Shown one piece after another: positions 28,624 through 39,715 of a DNA stretch of 64,000 nt (positions are counted from its first letter, which is position 1; every line of letters begins with the position of its first letter). Source of the DNA: Ricordea florida (taxonomy: Eukaryota; Cnidaria; Anthozoa; Corallimorpharia; Ricordeidae); NCBI GenBank assembly GCA_949710005.1, contig OX453274.1, forward strand, positions 13,086,168-13,150,167. Reading direction: 5' to 3'. The notes beneath the pieces were generated by a model. That model was not told where the DNA came from, ran no database searches, and saw nothing but the letters and a program-made list of their open reading frames with translations. The position numbers and the translations under genes are program-made.

Positions 28624-28893
28624 CTAAAAATATCGACAACTGTCTTTTCTGCGACAGGTAAGATAAGGTCTGAACGGATTTTTCTCTGATCTTGATACTC
28701 TCATGGTTGGTACTTCCTTGTGGTGACGCAGAGGTACCTGACCTCTCGCTTGTAGCTTGTAGTCAGGAATCACGCAATCTCTCAGGCACTGATGATAACG
28801 GTGGATATTATCTTCATGACAGAAGAAGGGACATTGTCTCCAGTCCAAACATACGTAAGTAACGTTCACCTGAGGCAGGTGTAATAACTTCAA
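28624..28893 (-). CDS. Cys/His-rich small protein of element B, possibly frameshifted
   Basis: An 89-residue frame with several Cys and His (CLDWRQCPFFCHEDN, HQCLRDC). It opens with a TTG. An alternative frame starting at about 28935 begins MMSYSKCELCLKDLE and could be the true N-terminus joined by a frameshift. It lies directly inside the left TIR, as terminal Polinton genes often do. Function unknown. Confidence 0.35.
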   Translation of the reverse strand: MKLLHLPQVNVTYVCLDWRQCPFFCHEDNIHRYHQCLRDCVIPDYKLQARGQVPLRHHKEVPTMRVSRSEKNPFRPYLTCRRKDSCRYF

Positions 28894-28992
28894 GATCTTT
28901 TAGACAGAGTTCACACTTGGAGTAGCTCATCATCGAAATTGTGACAGTGCAAGTGACAGACCTTTATATAGTGTGGCTTCAAAACCTGTTTT

Positions 28993-29334
28993 CTAATGGT
29001 GCTCTTCATTAAAAATTCGGTCCAACCAGTACCAACAGGTATCACTGAACGGTTCAGGCTGGGTCATGACTTCTAAAATACGTTGTCTTTCTTCATGAGG
29101 ATTGACATCAAGCCAGTCTTGACAATCAGGCGCTGTTAAATCGAGAATGTCTAATAAATCATGCCATAACCTGTACGCAAAATCTCGATGTTCATCCAGA
29201 TGTGTCAGACCATCGTTTAGCCGGGACGATTTTCTAATTCCACGGCACGCTACATAGGTCAAACAAATCCAGTAGGCTTGTTGGACTTTCTCTTCCATGT
29301 CTTCTACGGTATCTCGGTACGCATTGGGAACCAT
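28993..29334 (-). CDS. hypothetical protein of element B, 113 aa
   Basis: An intact frame with an ATG start, acidic and Trp-rich (WICLTYVACRG, CWYWLDRIFNEEHH), predicted helical. No family recognised. Position at the end of the minus-strand block suggests an accessory gene. Confidence 0.5.
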   Translation of the reverse strand: MVPNAYRDTVEDMEEKVQQAYWICLTYVACRGIRKSSRLNDGLTHLDEHRDFAYRLWHDLLDILDLTAPDCQDWLDVNPHEERQRILEVMTQPEPFSDTCWYWLDRIFNEEHH

Positions 29335-29394
29335 GATGTTATGAACTTTCTACCTTTTTCCGCATTAGTTATATAGTGTTTAAAGAGAACCGGT

Positions 29395-29915
29395 TTAGTA
29401 AGGTTCCCATTGTCTGTTACTACGTAATCGTGCTACCATAGGTGTTCTTGCTTTTCTTTTTTTTCTTTTTCTTTCCAGTGTGGATAAAGGTGTTTCCAAG
29501 AAAACCAGTTTTCCGGAAAACAATGGCGTCTCTTCCTGAACCGGTTTATCCTGTTTTCTTTTTAATTCAGATCTGGCAACAGGACGAGGAATCTTAGACG
29601 TTGAAGCTGTCCCCTCCCCTATGCTGGAGGTGGAAGGTGTGGCTTGAACTAGTTCTGTCGGGGAGGTAGAACGACAGGTGGAGCAGACGTTGTTTCGCTC
29701 TTCATCTGTTTCGTCAAGCCTTGATATCTTTGTATAAGCTGTTCCAATAAAATGATTTTTTCGTCTTCTGGCATCTTAGACTCTATGATGTTTTTAATGT
29801 CCTGATCCAAGCGCGTCAGCGTAGGCAGTTGAGGTGGAGCGTTCAATCGATTTTCCGTTTCCATACTTTGCCTCAACTGTTCCGGAATCATCACCATCTT
29901 TTGTGCATGTTTCAT
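29395..29915 (-). pseudogene. helical/basic structural-type protein, frameshifted
   Basis: 29649-29915 encodes a helical region (MPEDEKIILLEQLIQRYQG). The following frame down to TAA 29395-29397 is Ser/Pro-rich then strongly basic (LERKRKKRKARTPMVARLR). One shift near 29650-29660 separates them. The layout of a helical start and a basic tail is common in a core Polinton protein of unknown role. Confidence 0.5.
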
Positions 29916-30382
29916 TTGAATATTTTTCCAAGTAGATCAACAGCCAAAGGTGCAATTAAGGCAGCAAGAGCAGGTAAAAATCCTCCTTTCTGATTGAGCA
30001 CTTGTTTCTTCTGCTTGAGACTCGGTTTCTTACGCGTCAGATAAAGGAGCTTTGCCTTGTGTGGTTTCAAGCGAGTGAATGACGCATTTGGTACAATGAT
30101 GTTCCCTTTAAGCAGATTCAGGACCATTTCACTGATGGCTTCCATTTGACCTCTATTAGAAATGGTGATCATGTCTCTGCGTTGTTTTCCTTGGCTCTTG
30201 AAACTCGTGCAGAGAAAAGGTAAATGTTGCCTCACTTTTGATTTGTCAGAGATTCGCGTCTTCTTTGCCTTTTCTAACTTGGGTTTCGCACCGGAACGGA
30301 GGACCATATTTCCCCCTCGCTTACTGGGAGTGTTGCACCTTCGTCTTGGGTACGGACTGGAATGTGCTTTGCACGAAGGCAT
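29912..30382 (-). CDS. basic protein with hydrophobic tail (pX-like), 156 aa
   Basis: An intact frame overlapping the next gene by 4 bp. The N-terminal 110 residues are basic, and KQVLNQKGGFLPALAALIAP starts a hydrophobic C-terminal segment. Such GGFLPAL-type tails occur in small virion proteins of Polintons and adintoviruses compared with adenovirus pX. DNA condensation or membrane interaction is inferred. Confidence 0.55.
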   Translation of the reverse strand: MPSCKAHSSPYPRRRCNTPSKRGGNMVLRSGAKPKLEKAKKTRISDKSKVRQHLPFLCTSFKSQGKQRRDMITISNRGQMEAISEMVLNLLKGNIIVPNASFTRLKPHKAKLLYLTRKKPSLKQKKQVLNQKGGFLPALAALIAPLAVDLLGKIFK

Positions 30383-30386
30383 CTTG

Positions 30387-31035
30387 TTAACTGAAACGGA
30401 CTGCGAGTGGTTCCTCCGTTTTATGTGTTTTCTTGTTGACGTAGACCACGGGATAACGCTGTTCCGTCGGTAATATCTTTGCGCGCAGTCGTTGTATGTT
30501 TGGGGTACGCGGATGCAAGTGCAGGATCAGGTAGCCAAAGGGATGCGTCGTTGCATCTTGAAAACTCTCCCACACATAAGGCACTTGTCCTGCAATCGCT
30601 TGTTGAGCCAACGTTCGCAAACCCAACGTGTCTCTGGGGTTGTTAAAGGCGATAATGTAATGTGCGTTTAACGAGATGCTCCTTGAAAATTTGCCTGGTG
30701 GGAAAAGGTTCTGTGTCAAGTAAAGGCAGGTCACGTCGCAATGGTGAGACACTTTGGTGAAGACATCCAATACGCGCTCGTCTTGAACGAGCGCAATGCA
30801 TAAGATCGTCTAACACTAGGATTCCTGGGCGACAAGGTGGTGGAAACAAACTAGGAATATCTTCAGGAATGCCTTCTACAAACTGCACTTGATCGGTCAA
30901 ATCCTTGAAACAGTCCTGCCATTGACCGTAGCAGTAGACTATTTTACGAATAGGTCTTTCAAACAGTGAATTTGCCTGCCTTAACAGTTGCTTCGTGAAC
31001 GTTGTTTTACCGCATTGACTGGGGCCTGCGATCAT
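30387..31035 (-). pseudogene. packaging ATPase of element B, one frameshift
   Basis: The first frame starts MIAGPSQCGKTTF with Walker A GPSQCGKT and reaches Walker B ILVLDDLM. The second frame resumes with VSHHCDVTCLYLTQNLF (sensor strand) and NAHYIIAFNNPRD. A single-base change near 30800 just after Walker B breaks the gene. Family and role are as for element A's ATPase, but the sequence is the classical Maverick type. Confidence 0.82.
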
Positions 31036-31253
31036 GATACTGCTTGGACACTTGAATTAGGTCATGTTGCTTCTAAGCTAATCACAAGCATTTTGAGTCA
31101 ACTCTGCGGTGTTCGGCTTATATGTAGAGAAATCAGCCACACTCAAATATCTCCGGTTTAACAATACTTTATTTGTTTCTTACGACAACACTGATATGTT
31201 TGACCCCGTTGATTGTTATTACACTGAATCATTGACGAATGCTTCACTTGTCC

Positions 31254-31705
31254 TTAAGTTGATATATAACGGTGTACAAATTGCGCTACTTGTGTATCGT
31301 TCCATTGCGAATCCTTGATTTTAAACTTAGCTTGAATAGTCTTTAGATCCATGTTTCTTGCACGATGATGTAGATAAAATAAACAATAATCGCCGCACAC
31401 ATCGGTAGTAAGCCCTTGAGCGGTAAGTCATTGTACAAGGCCATATCCCGTAACACGTAATCCTCCATGCCATACATCTCTTGAGAAAACCCGTAACTGT
31501 CAAAAAATTCACTTTCTGCTGGTGAAGCAAAGCACATGGCCACCCAATGAGTTCCTGGTTGATCATGAGGATCTGTATTTGCGATAAGCCCTGCAGGGTA
31601 GGTTTTGATGTTGGGTAGTTTGTCACTTGGAAACACACCTTTCATCAATGTTGCCAACTTAGGGTCGCGAAGGCAGGCGTGCCAGAGTTCGAGGGTTGTA
31701 TGCAT
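31254..31705 (-). pseudogene. adenain-like cysteine protease, one frameshift
   Basis: The first frame holds GTHWVAMCF (catalytic His region) and FFDSYGFSQ (Asp region). After a shift near 31390-31400 a second frame carries CGDYCLFYLHHRARN, the catalytic Cys region, and runs to TAA at 31254. This is the Maverick maturation protease family related to adenovirus protease, which cleaves virion precursors. Frameshift makes it inactive as written. Confidence 0.75.
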
Positions 31706-31787
31706 CTTACGAGCCTTGAGTCAAATCGCACACCATGCGTCTGTTGCGATCAATCTCCAACTGATTCTGGAACTCCGCGTACACAAT

Positions 31788-33035
31788 TTAATTGAGCACT
31801 CTTGGCGTCTGATTTCCAAATTTCAGGTACAGATTCACGTTTCCAGAACGGTGAGGAATTAAATAATCGGGATGACCACTGCCTGCGGGTGTCAAATCAA
31901 AACGGAACAGACCGTATCCGTTTTCCCAGTATATTCTATCAATGTCGAGACCGTGACCACAGTTCATGTCTCCACTCCCGGAAAACAACGTGTTGTATCC
32001 GTCGATTTTTTTGCCACCCGTTAGATCCAAGGCAGAGTAAGGCATTTCTTCACCATTAACGGTCAAACGAACATCTCGCAGGTCAAACAGTTGAAAGTGG
32101 AAGGGATTTCTAGCTCTGTGTCCGTTGTAGGCATCGTTCCGTACCATACCAAAAATCAGACACTGGGGGATCAGACCACTGAAGAGATCCGTTTCTGTAT
32201 GATTCAGCACGCTTTGAGGGATGATTCTTGCGTGTGTTGGGGTTCTGGTCAAGGTGTAGATGGCAGGCAGAGCAGTGCGGCCCTGCTGACCTTACATATA
32301 TTATAAGTGTTCTAGTTTAACACTGTCTGCAACACGCACTGTACGGACACGGAGAGTGCTGGATATGATTTGTAACTTGCAGTTATTTGGATTCTCCCCA
32401 CCCATGAGAACAAACGCATTGTTATTCAGATCCACTTTTACTTTGATTTCCAAACCATCCAACAGTAACTTATCAATGTTGAACAGATCACAAAGTGGGA
32501 CTCCAACCAGTCCCACGTCTGCCCCATTGTTGGTGAATGTCGCTCTTTTCTTAAGACCAACATTAGTGTCCGCTGCGTTATCTACTTCATCCATGTGTCC
32601 CGCTGTGTCTTTGTAGTACAAGACCTTGGTCAGATAGGATTTCTTAGCATGGTCTGTGAAATTTAGCAGGGTCTTGATGTAAGCATTGTAGGCTTGAGTG
32701 TCAGATTGTTCCGTCACCAGTGTCTCGTTGATCTTGATGGTAAATTGTTTGATAATGGAGTGTAGAGCGTTGTTGATGAAAGTATACTTTTTTCCGTCAC
32801 CTGTAGGTGATCCATCTTCCTTGGTTATTTTCACCACAAATCGTAACTCTGTCTTGTTAATGTCGATATAGTCTGACAAGGTTTTGATGACAAACTCAAT
32901 AGGATTGGTCCCTGTTTGCACTGGTTCGTAGTCTACCCACTTGCTACTGACAATAAACACATCTGTGACGGGTGTATCAAACAAATGAAGGCTTGAATTT
33001 CCACCTGGAGCTGAACGAAGGTGTGCTGCTGCCAT
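31788..33035 (-). pseudogene. major capsid protein of element B, one frameshift
   Basis: 32301-33035 encodes the first 244 residues (FDTPVTDVFIVSSKWVDYEP ... ) ending at a stop after VKLEHL. 31788-32252 encodes the second half (GLIPQCLIFGMVRNDAYNGH, FQLFDLRDVRLTVNGEEMPY). The break is near 32300. The total of about 415 residues and the RNPFHFQ/VNGEE pattern match the double jelly-roll capsid of Mavericks. Directly upstream of the protease and ATPase genes, as usual. Confidence 0.85.
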
Positions 33036-33040
33036 ACTAC

Positions 33041-34057
33041 TTAATCGAAAATGGTCTTAAACTTTGCTGGAGATGTTCTCCGTTTCTTGGTCTGTGTTGA
33101 ACTGACTGGTACAGCTTTTTGTTTGCGTTTATGACCTCTTTGTCGACCTCGGCCTTGTTGTGTTAGATCACTGATGGTACTCTTAAACATATTTTTACCA
33201 GCTGCTTTGGCTCTCGATGTCACAGATTTCTTCCACGGCTTACGAGGCCACGAAACAATCCACCAAGACCGTTTCCCCCTTGTCCATACGGAGAAGAACC
33301 ACCAAAAATGCTGATATTTCTCCTCTGCAACTAGGTCTCCAGGTTGGCCTCGAGGTACTAAAATACGGAGCACGTTCGCTTGAGCATCCCCCACTACTCG
33401 AGACTCTACCAAATCTGAATACACGTACATGGTCTGGAACGCTTGTGAAGATAGCATACTCCACACCAAATCATCTTTTCTAGAGAGAATGGTCGTGGTA
33501 GCAAAAAAAGTAACGCTCTGATCCTCATTTAGTTCTACGAGACCGGATGCTTTGATCTGGTACATAGCGGGAAGAGTATACTTGTAGTTTAAATATCCAA
33601 AGGAACGAGCCAGATTTTTAGGCAGCGTCACATACCAACCAGAAGGCAGTTTAAGTTCAACATAATCTTGAGCTTTTTCGTGAATGTAGAAACAGTCGTT
33701 TCCTCCAAGGCTTGTGATGGTGTGATCACTTTGGATGTAAATGTCCTTTAGGGCACTACGCAGTCCCGTCAACATTCCATGATTTTCATCGTTGACGGTA
33801 CGATAGATGCCACGTGGTAGATTGATGGATAGCGTCCACGGGTTATTAGTCGTTTTACAGTGTAGATTGTACGATAATTGATAGTCCTGAACTTTGTGCC
33901 AGGTGTAGGGGTAGATGATATGCGTCATGGCCACTTCCCAGTCTTGACTTAGATGTACTTGAGCCGGTAAAGGCATCTTAAAGTCGGTTGCTTTGTAATC
34001 AGGGTGTTGCTCCCTACCTGCACTGCTGTTCAATACGATGTAAAAACTGTTGGTCAT
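33041..34057 (-). pseudogene. minor capsid-like protein, C-terminal frame disturbed
   Basis: Start at MTNSFYIVLNSSAGREQHP. Residues to about 260 read well (LSQDWEVAMTHIIYPYTWHK), a pattern of Polinton minor capsid/penton proteins. Around 33290-33320 the Gly-rich stretch (GGSSPYGQGGNGLGGLFRG) is found in another frame, while the annotated frame regains sense in the Lys/Arg-rich tail. So two compensating shifts, or a separate small overlapping gene, are present. The tail resembles the basic membrane-active proteins of the group. Confidence 0.65.
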
Positions 34058-34227
34058 TGCACTTGGCGCCGAAAATGAAGTACCACGTTCACGATACCGT
34101 CCAGAAATGACAGTAGTTGACCACAACCGTTTGTTAAATAGAGCTCAATGGTTTGAAACGTTTTTGTTCGTAGTGGTGGGTAATATACGTGCTCTCTCTC
34201 CTCAAGCACTGTCTAGCGAAACACACC

Positions 34228-34894
34228 TCAAGGCACCGTTTTATGCAACAAGGGTAAACGTTCCTCACTCACTTGCCAGGGCTCCACAAGATTAGTTTGC
34301 ACTTGAACCACTCTGTGTTTGCATAGACAAAGAGAGACGGCAGGTGGAATAATGAAACCTCCAGGGAATGCAATAGATGTCTTGGGTGGTATGGCGTACC
34401 ACATGAGGTCAAATTTAGGGGTTGGAATCAGACAGACATTCATGTCCAAATGTACACCAGGTCTTGTGTTATTATCCTCTGTAATCCAACCAAGGGCTTC
34501 AGCTACCGACTCGGTGATCAATAACAACTCATGAGGAGATATAAAGGTAAGATTCCATTTCTCATCTGCAATGATCTTGTGTTGAGGTGGAGGATTACAT
34601 GCGCTCAGGCACTGTAACATTCCCTCTACAACGTCCAAAGCAGTTTCATACCTGCCCTCTGGTAAAGTGAAAAGCTCAAGATCGCCAGAGCGTTGAAGCA
34701 TAATATGGGAATGTATGCAGTTCTTGGGGATATCAAACTACGACAGCGGGTAAACCAACCTCCCAGTCTTCTTCATCCTTCAGTCGTATTTGTCTGGGTA
34801 GGGCCACACGGTAATGAGACTTGGAATTGGTAGGAAATAGATTCGTACTAGCATTGCTGGGAAGCATCACGTAAAAATCGTTATCTTGAATCAT
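34228..34894 (-). pseudogene. second minor capsid-like protein, frameshifted
   Basis: It starts MIQDNDFYVMLPSN and has the same opening pattern (DFYV-x-LPSN ... DEEDWEVGL) as the gene at 33041-34057. The frame is lost near 34735 and resumes in 34228-34701 with LFTLPEGRYETALDVVEGM. The two genes are probably paralogues of the vertex protein. Confidence 0.6.
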
Positions 34895-35274
34895 TGTAGA
34901 GACACCAACTGACGAGCAGGAATCCAACTATCGTATTTCTTAGGCAAGCCTTTCCAGTGAACCAAGACTTCTGCTTGCGCTCCTTTGCCGCGACGGCGTA
35001 GCACTTTTTCCACGCGAAACAGATGATCCGACTTTTCAATCACTTTCCGCAGCTCGGTCTCATAAAATGTTCCTTCTATCCAATCGCCGTCGTGTTCTTT
35101 TAAACGATAGACAGGAGGATCTCTTGGTAACCTCTGTGCCACTGTAAATGTTTCTTCACTCCAATTCGGGAGGTATGATTTCTCAAAGACACGCTTATGC
35201 TTACTGATTTTGACTTGACCACCATTACACTCCTCCTTGACTATTGAATGTGCTTGACTTGTGTAGAGTGGCAA
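34891..35274 (-). pseudogene. integrase C-terminal chromodomain remnant
   Basis: Contains SKHKRVFEKSYLPNWSEETF, typical of the Maverick integrase after the catalytic core, and a chromodomain (VEKVLRRRGKGAQAEVLVHW then KKYDSWIPA). The catalytic D,D,E region is absent. The remnant overlaps the truncated polymerase end by 34 bp, marking a deletion junction. Confidence 0.8.
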
Positions 35275-37850
35275 GTCAGAAGACGAAAGTAGCGTTCAGG
35301 GTCCTTCACTAGCTCCACCTGGGGCATATTTTCACGTTGACCAAACTTTCCCCAGAACGAGTTTAACATCAATTTGGCGAGGGAACGTAGACCAGGATTT
35401 TTCTTGACTTTAGTAGGGTCTAGTACGATGCCTTCTTTATCCTGGTATTCGCTGATGTATTGATGTTTCTTGCTGTCGCTATCACACCAGGAAAGCCAGC
35501 CGCTTGCTTCTTGTTTGATTTTTAGAAAGGTGTCAATATAGCCTGAAAACAGATCAGACGATTTCTCCAGGAAATGGCACACCTCTTTCATGCGGACTAC
35601 ACGGTATCCAACTTCCCGGGCTTTTTCGATCTCAATAGAGCACCAGGTGCCGGATAGCAGCCGCTGTTCGTCCGTATGCTCACAGGGTGTTTGCTGTAGT
35701 GTTTCGGCACAGGTACGGCAGAGAGGAAACATTAGCTTGCCTTGAGCACGGTGCGGAAGGACAGGATGAAACAGGAATGAAGGCGGTAGCATGTCACACT
35801 TGATAAGGCCATAGAATTCATCTGAGGTGCGGTTCACCAAGGCTTCACTGGTTAAAATCTCTGGATGACCAATGGGATACGTTCCATACTTGTTCGTCCA
35901 CGGGTAGAGTGACGTGAAATCCACGTAATGGATTTTCGCGTCTGTAGAGATTTGTTTGTACAAACACACTGCATTTGTTCGCCCACCAAAGAAAGCATTT
36001 CGTGGCTCGAGTGGCGCGTCAAAGGTAAGTTGTTGGATAAATTGAGTCAATTCTGCGTTACTTTCTAACTGCTCACGGAACTCACACTCCCACATCACTT
36101 TCACCTGATACCCCAGCCTCTTGAATGTTTCTACTTTTCTCGTGGTCTCTTCCCTCAAGTCTGCCATAGATGTATCGTTTACGGGATTGATCGTCTCAGG
36201 GAGATAGCAATTCTTACAACCATGCCACAAACAGCCCATAAACTCATAAATGATTCTGCGCTCTGGATCGTAGCCATTAACATAGTGACCATTGATGCGT
36301 TGTTCACCACCGTTAAGTGCGTGCAGAATATGGTTGCCAGTCTGATGGTGAATCCACGATAGCCATTTGAGTGCCAGAACAGAATACTTTCGGGCAGGTT
36401 GGTACCCTTGAGGTGGTATGAGACCAATAGTTTCTTCCTGTAAAAACTGTTGTCGAAAGACACGGTTGCAGGCTGACGCTATGGTGACGCAGTGCAGGAA
36501 CGGGTCTAGGTCACAGGTTTCTTGCATGAGTTCTTTGAACTTCAAGCAACAGCGGCGAAGAATATCGACATCACCTCGGCAGTATTCTATAATCTCTTTT
36601 CTGAAGTCAAAGACATGGTTCGTATTTTGAAGTTCTTGGTGCCAAGCAAGGAATTCATCTCTTTCTCTCTTGCTCATACTGTTAGGATCATAGTTTTCTA
36701 CGGGCGGGAAAGGTCCAATGTAATCTTGATTTTCTAGTCGGTTAAATAAGTGTGGAAAGTAGCCTTTCTTGAGTTCGGTCAAGCCAAATGTCTTGGGCAA
36801 GGCCTTGAGTGGCATTGGAAGAAAGTTGAGAGAGTCTCGGAACTTGATAGTGGCAGACTCCAACTCCATGGACATGATTTTGGCACCGTTGAGGATCAGC
36901 TTTAGAAGCAGGAATTGACTGTAGAACCATTCAAAAATGAGGAAGCCGTCATAGCCTCTGAGGTTATGCGCAATGACGATGGCGCCTTCGTGGGACCCGT
37001 CCAATAACCACGTACCGACCTGGTCCACGCAAGTGTTCCCCTCAAACACCCATTTTGTACCGTTTTGGTTTTGTACAATCAACAGATTGGCAATATGGCG
37101 GCCGTCATCTTGGCGAGACTCGATGTCAAAGAAGAGTACTCTTGTTCGTCATCGTCACCTTCCTCTTGTTAGTCGTCTTCTCCTTCTTCTACTGCACTAT
37201 TGTCAAGTAAGTCGTCCGATCTTCTTTGTCGTTTTTGGCCTCGATTTTTCTTCCTCTTTTCTAATTTTTCACTCTCTGATTCAATGGGCTGAATGTAACG
37301 AAGATGACGGTTAGGATCCACAAATTCTTGACAGGTTGGGCACTTAACTCCCCTGCATTGATGGTCTTCTGGTTTTCTTCGGTGGCTAGACAGGACGTTC
37401 TGACACTGGAGGCATTTGCAAAATTTGTGGCAGACGGACTCACCCTGCTTGTTAGGACGGCAATGATTTTCATAACAGGCATCACCACGGAATATTCTAT
37501 GGCAGCTACTGCATTCTCGCCATGGTGCTCGGTTCTTGAACCCTTGACATCCCTCTGTGTAACAGCACGTGCATACGTTCCTGCAAGCATGTTGTTCCTT
37601 TTTGTCATAACCTTTTTTTGCATTTCAGACACCAATAGCTTTTTTCGAGAAATGCTGAGATGGATGTGATAATATCGAAGTGATTGTGGTGATGGTACAG
37701 ATAGATTTGTTTGTCTCTTTTTGGGCCCTCGTATTTAATTGCGTTGAGATGTTCGGCCGACAGGACAACAATCTGATAATCTGGAATAGACGCTTGCACC
37801 AATGATTGTTCACTGTTCCCACGCTGTTTGTTGCCAGGTTTATCTTAGTT
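35241..37850 (-). pseudogene. PolB of element B, C-terminally deleted and frameshifted
   Basis: From the N-terminus: a Cys/His-rich region (about 37280-37620, CxxC pairs) split by a shift near 37612, an in-frame stop near 37170, Exo I FFDIES (about 37120) in another frame, then one long frame 35241-37082. That frame has Exo II HNLRGYDGFLIFEWF, Exo III YCRGDVDILRR, motif A DFTSLYPWTNKYG and motif B KLMLNSFWGKFG. It stops soon after motif B, so motif C (usual DTDS) is missing. Classical Maverick polymerase, not functional. Confidence 0.88.
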
Positions 37851-37859
37851 TTTGTTGGA

Positions 37860-38570
37860 CCTGGTTCGGCCTGTTTTGCTTCACAACCGCTAATTAAATC
37901 GCCGGTAAAAGACTGGAAGTGCTCAGCGCTTAGATCTTCGACACTTAAACCGAAATTTTAAACACGTTGTTCGTTTTATTTCAATATCTCTTTTCAAATC
38001 TGTCTTTTAATATCGAATAATTTCCCTGAGGACCACAACCACTTTTATTGAGTACACGCAAATTCAATACTTCTTTTCAAATACGTTTCTCCTTTATGTC
38101 AAATAATTTCCTTGATGACCACAGCTTCTTTTAAACAATTAGTCCATGATCATTTCATCATATATTTCTGGATGTTGGCTTGCTAAAGAAATGGGATCTC
38201 AACCCTCCACATGTGAATACGACACCGTTAAACGGTGCTCGTGAACATCTTCATGTGTTCTGTTCAAAGTTACTGCTATCCGCACAAAATGTAAGTTATA
38301 ACTCCTTACTAGGATTTGCATTGCTTTCATAGGTGTTTTTACAACATTTCAATTAACAGAAACTCAACACAACTCTTGTTGTCTTTCATCGTAATGTGTC
38401 TAAAAGCTTGTTAATAGTGTTCTCTATGATTTACGCCTTAAACAAAAGGGTGTGTCAATCCTTCATGCAAATTCAAGTACCCGCAAGCAACAGATATTAA
38501 CATAACGAACGACTGACTAACGGAGCATGACAAACACGCATTGACTACTCTTTTTCTTCGAGTTTCAGTT
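37860..38570. other. no gene recognised in element B
   Basis: Traces of the polymerase N-terminus may reach about 37900. Two partly repeated stretches of about 95 bp occur at about 37975-38150 (TTCAAAT ... CAAATAATTTCC). Otherwise nothing is seen. Confidence 0.5.
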
Positions 38571-39185
38571 GGCAGATGAAGAGCCTTATTGTACATCTCA
38601 TCACGGGCAGTCCAACAACCTACAACTGATAAAACCTAAGCTACAGAGACAATTTGTCTTCATAGAAGATGTCAAAAAGGACATTATATCAAGCCACAGA
38701 CAAGGACACTGGAGTCTCATTTTACTATAATTGAAGGACAGTGTTACTGAACTGTATTTTTATTTGTGTGAACAATAAACTATTTTTTAAATGTGAAACT
38801 ATGCGTAGTGTGGTTGCTGTAAAGATATATTCAGTTTTGGAATTAGTGCCTTGCTGTATGCGCGCCTCAACATGCCCGGCCCGCATGCATAACTTCCTTT
38901 AAGAGGACAGCGATTTTCCCGGGCGCTTACTGTAATTTATACCCCTTTTTCCGGCGCTGTTTATGAACTCAATATAACGACTATAACGTAATCCATTCAA
39001 CCTGACAACCTTAAAGTCATATATTCCATATGGCCATCATAACGTAAAACATTCAATATGGCGGTCGTTAAGTCATTCAATATGGCAACCAACTCCAAAT
39101 TGGTTAATTATATGCATATGTCCTTGTTCTCACTACTAGGCCCAAGCCCCGCTCTCTGGTCTCAAGCGCCGTCTAATCTACTACT
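38571..39185 (-). repeat. right TIR of element B
   Basis: Reverse complement of 28002-28622. Target duplication ACCATA follows at 39186-39191. 39192-39715 shows no gene. Confidence 0.88.
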
Positions 39186-39715
39186 ACCATATGTCAACTC
39201 GCTTAAAAACAGCGTTTAGACAATCCTCGAAATCAATCAGTGACTCATAATCACAGTGCGTTGTCAAGTGAGATGCAATTCACTATCATCGCTGACTCTT
39301 TCGCTGAGGCAAACCTAGTACAGTTGACTTCTGGTAACTGAAACCCTTGCTAAATCGAACCTTAAATTCAATCAACACTGAATGCCACAGTTGGGATATG
39401 TTCACAAACTTTGCACTGAGAATGAAGAGTGTTTCGGTCTAGATACGATAGGTTACTGGTGGAGTAGAACCATTACAATCAAAATAAAAATAGACGACCC
39501 GTGGGTGTAAACTGGGTTGCTTCCTGTTCTTGTTACACAAGAAAAGAGTGACACTGGGTTGGGTAGGTAGGTAGTAGGTAATGGCGGGGTGTAGGACAGT
39601 CACCTGATATATGCGTCATAGAGTGTCCCTTTAACCAAGGTCATACAAGGGATGATGTGTAACCGGCTTAGAGCGGTCCACCATGTCTGGAAAACGTTAA
39701 GAAGTGGTCATGACA

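Larger units (their letters stand above)
28002..39185 (-). mobile_element. Element B: decayed classical Maverick/Polinton
   Basis: An 11.2 kb element with about 620-bp inverted repeats, both starting AGTAGATTAG (the right end has one extra AGT), and a 6-bp duplication. Its minus-strand genes include PolB, an integrase tail, two minor-capsid-like proteins, a major capsid protein, an adenain-like protease, a packaging ATPase and a small hydrophobic-tailed protein, the core set of Maverick/adintovirus-type elements. Most genes carry frameshifts, and an internal deletion removed the polymerase C-terminus and integrase core. GC content is visibly higher than in element A. Confidence 0.9.
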
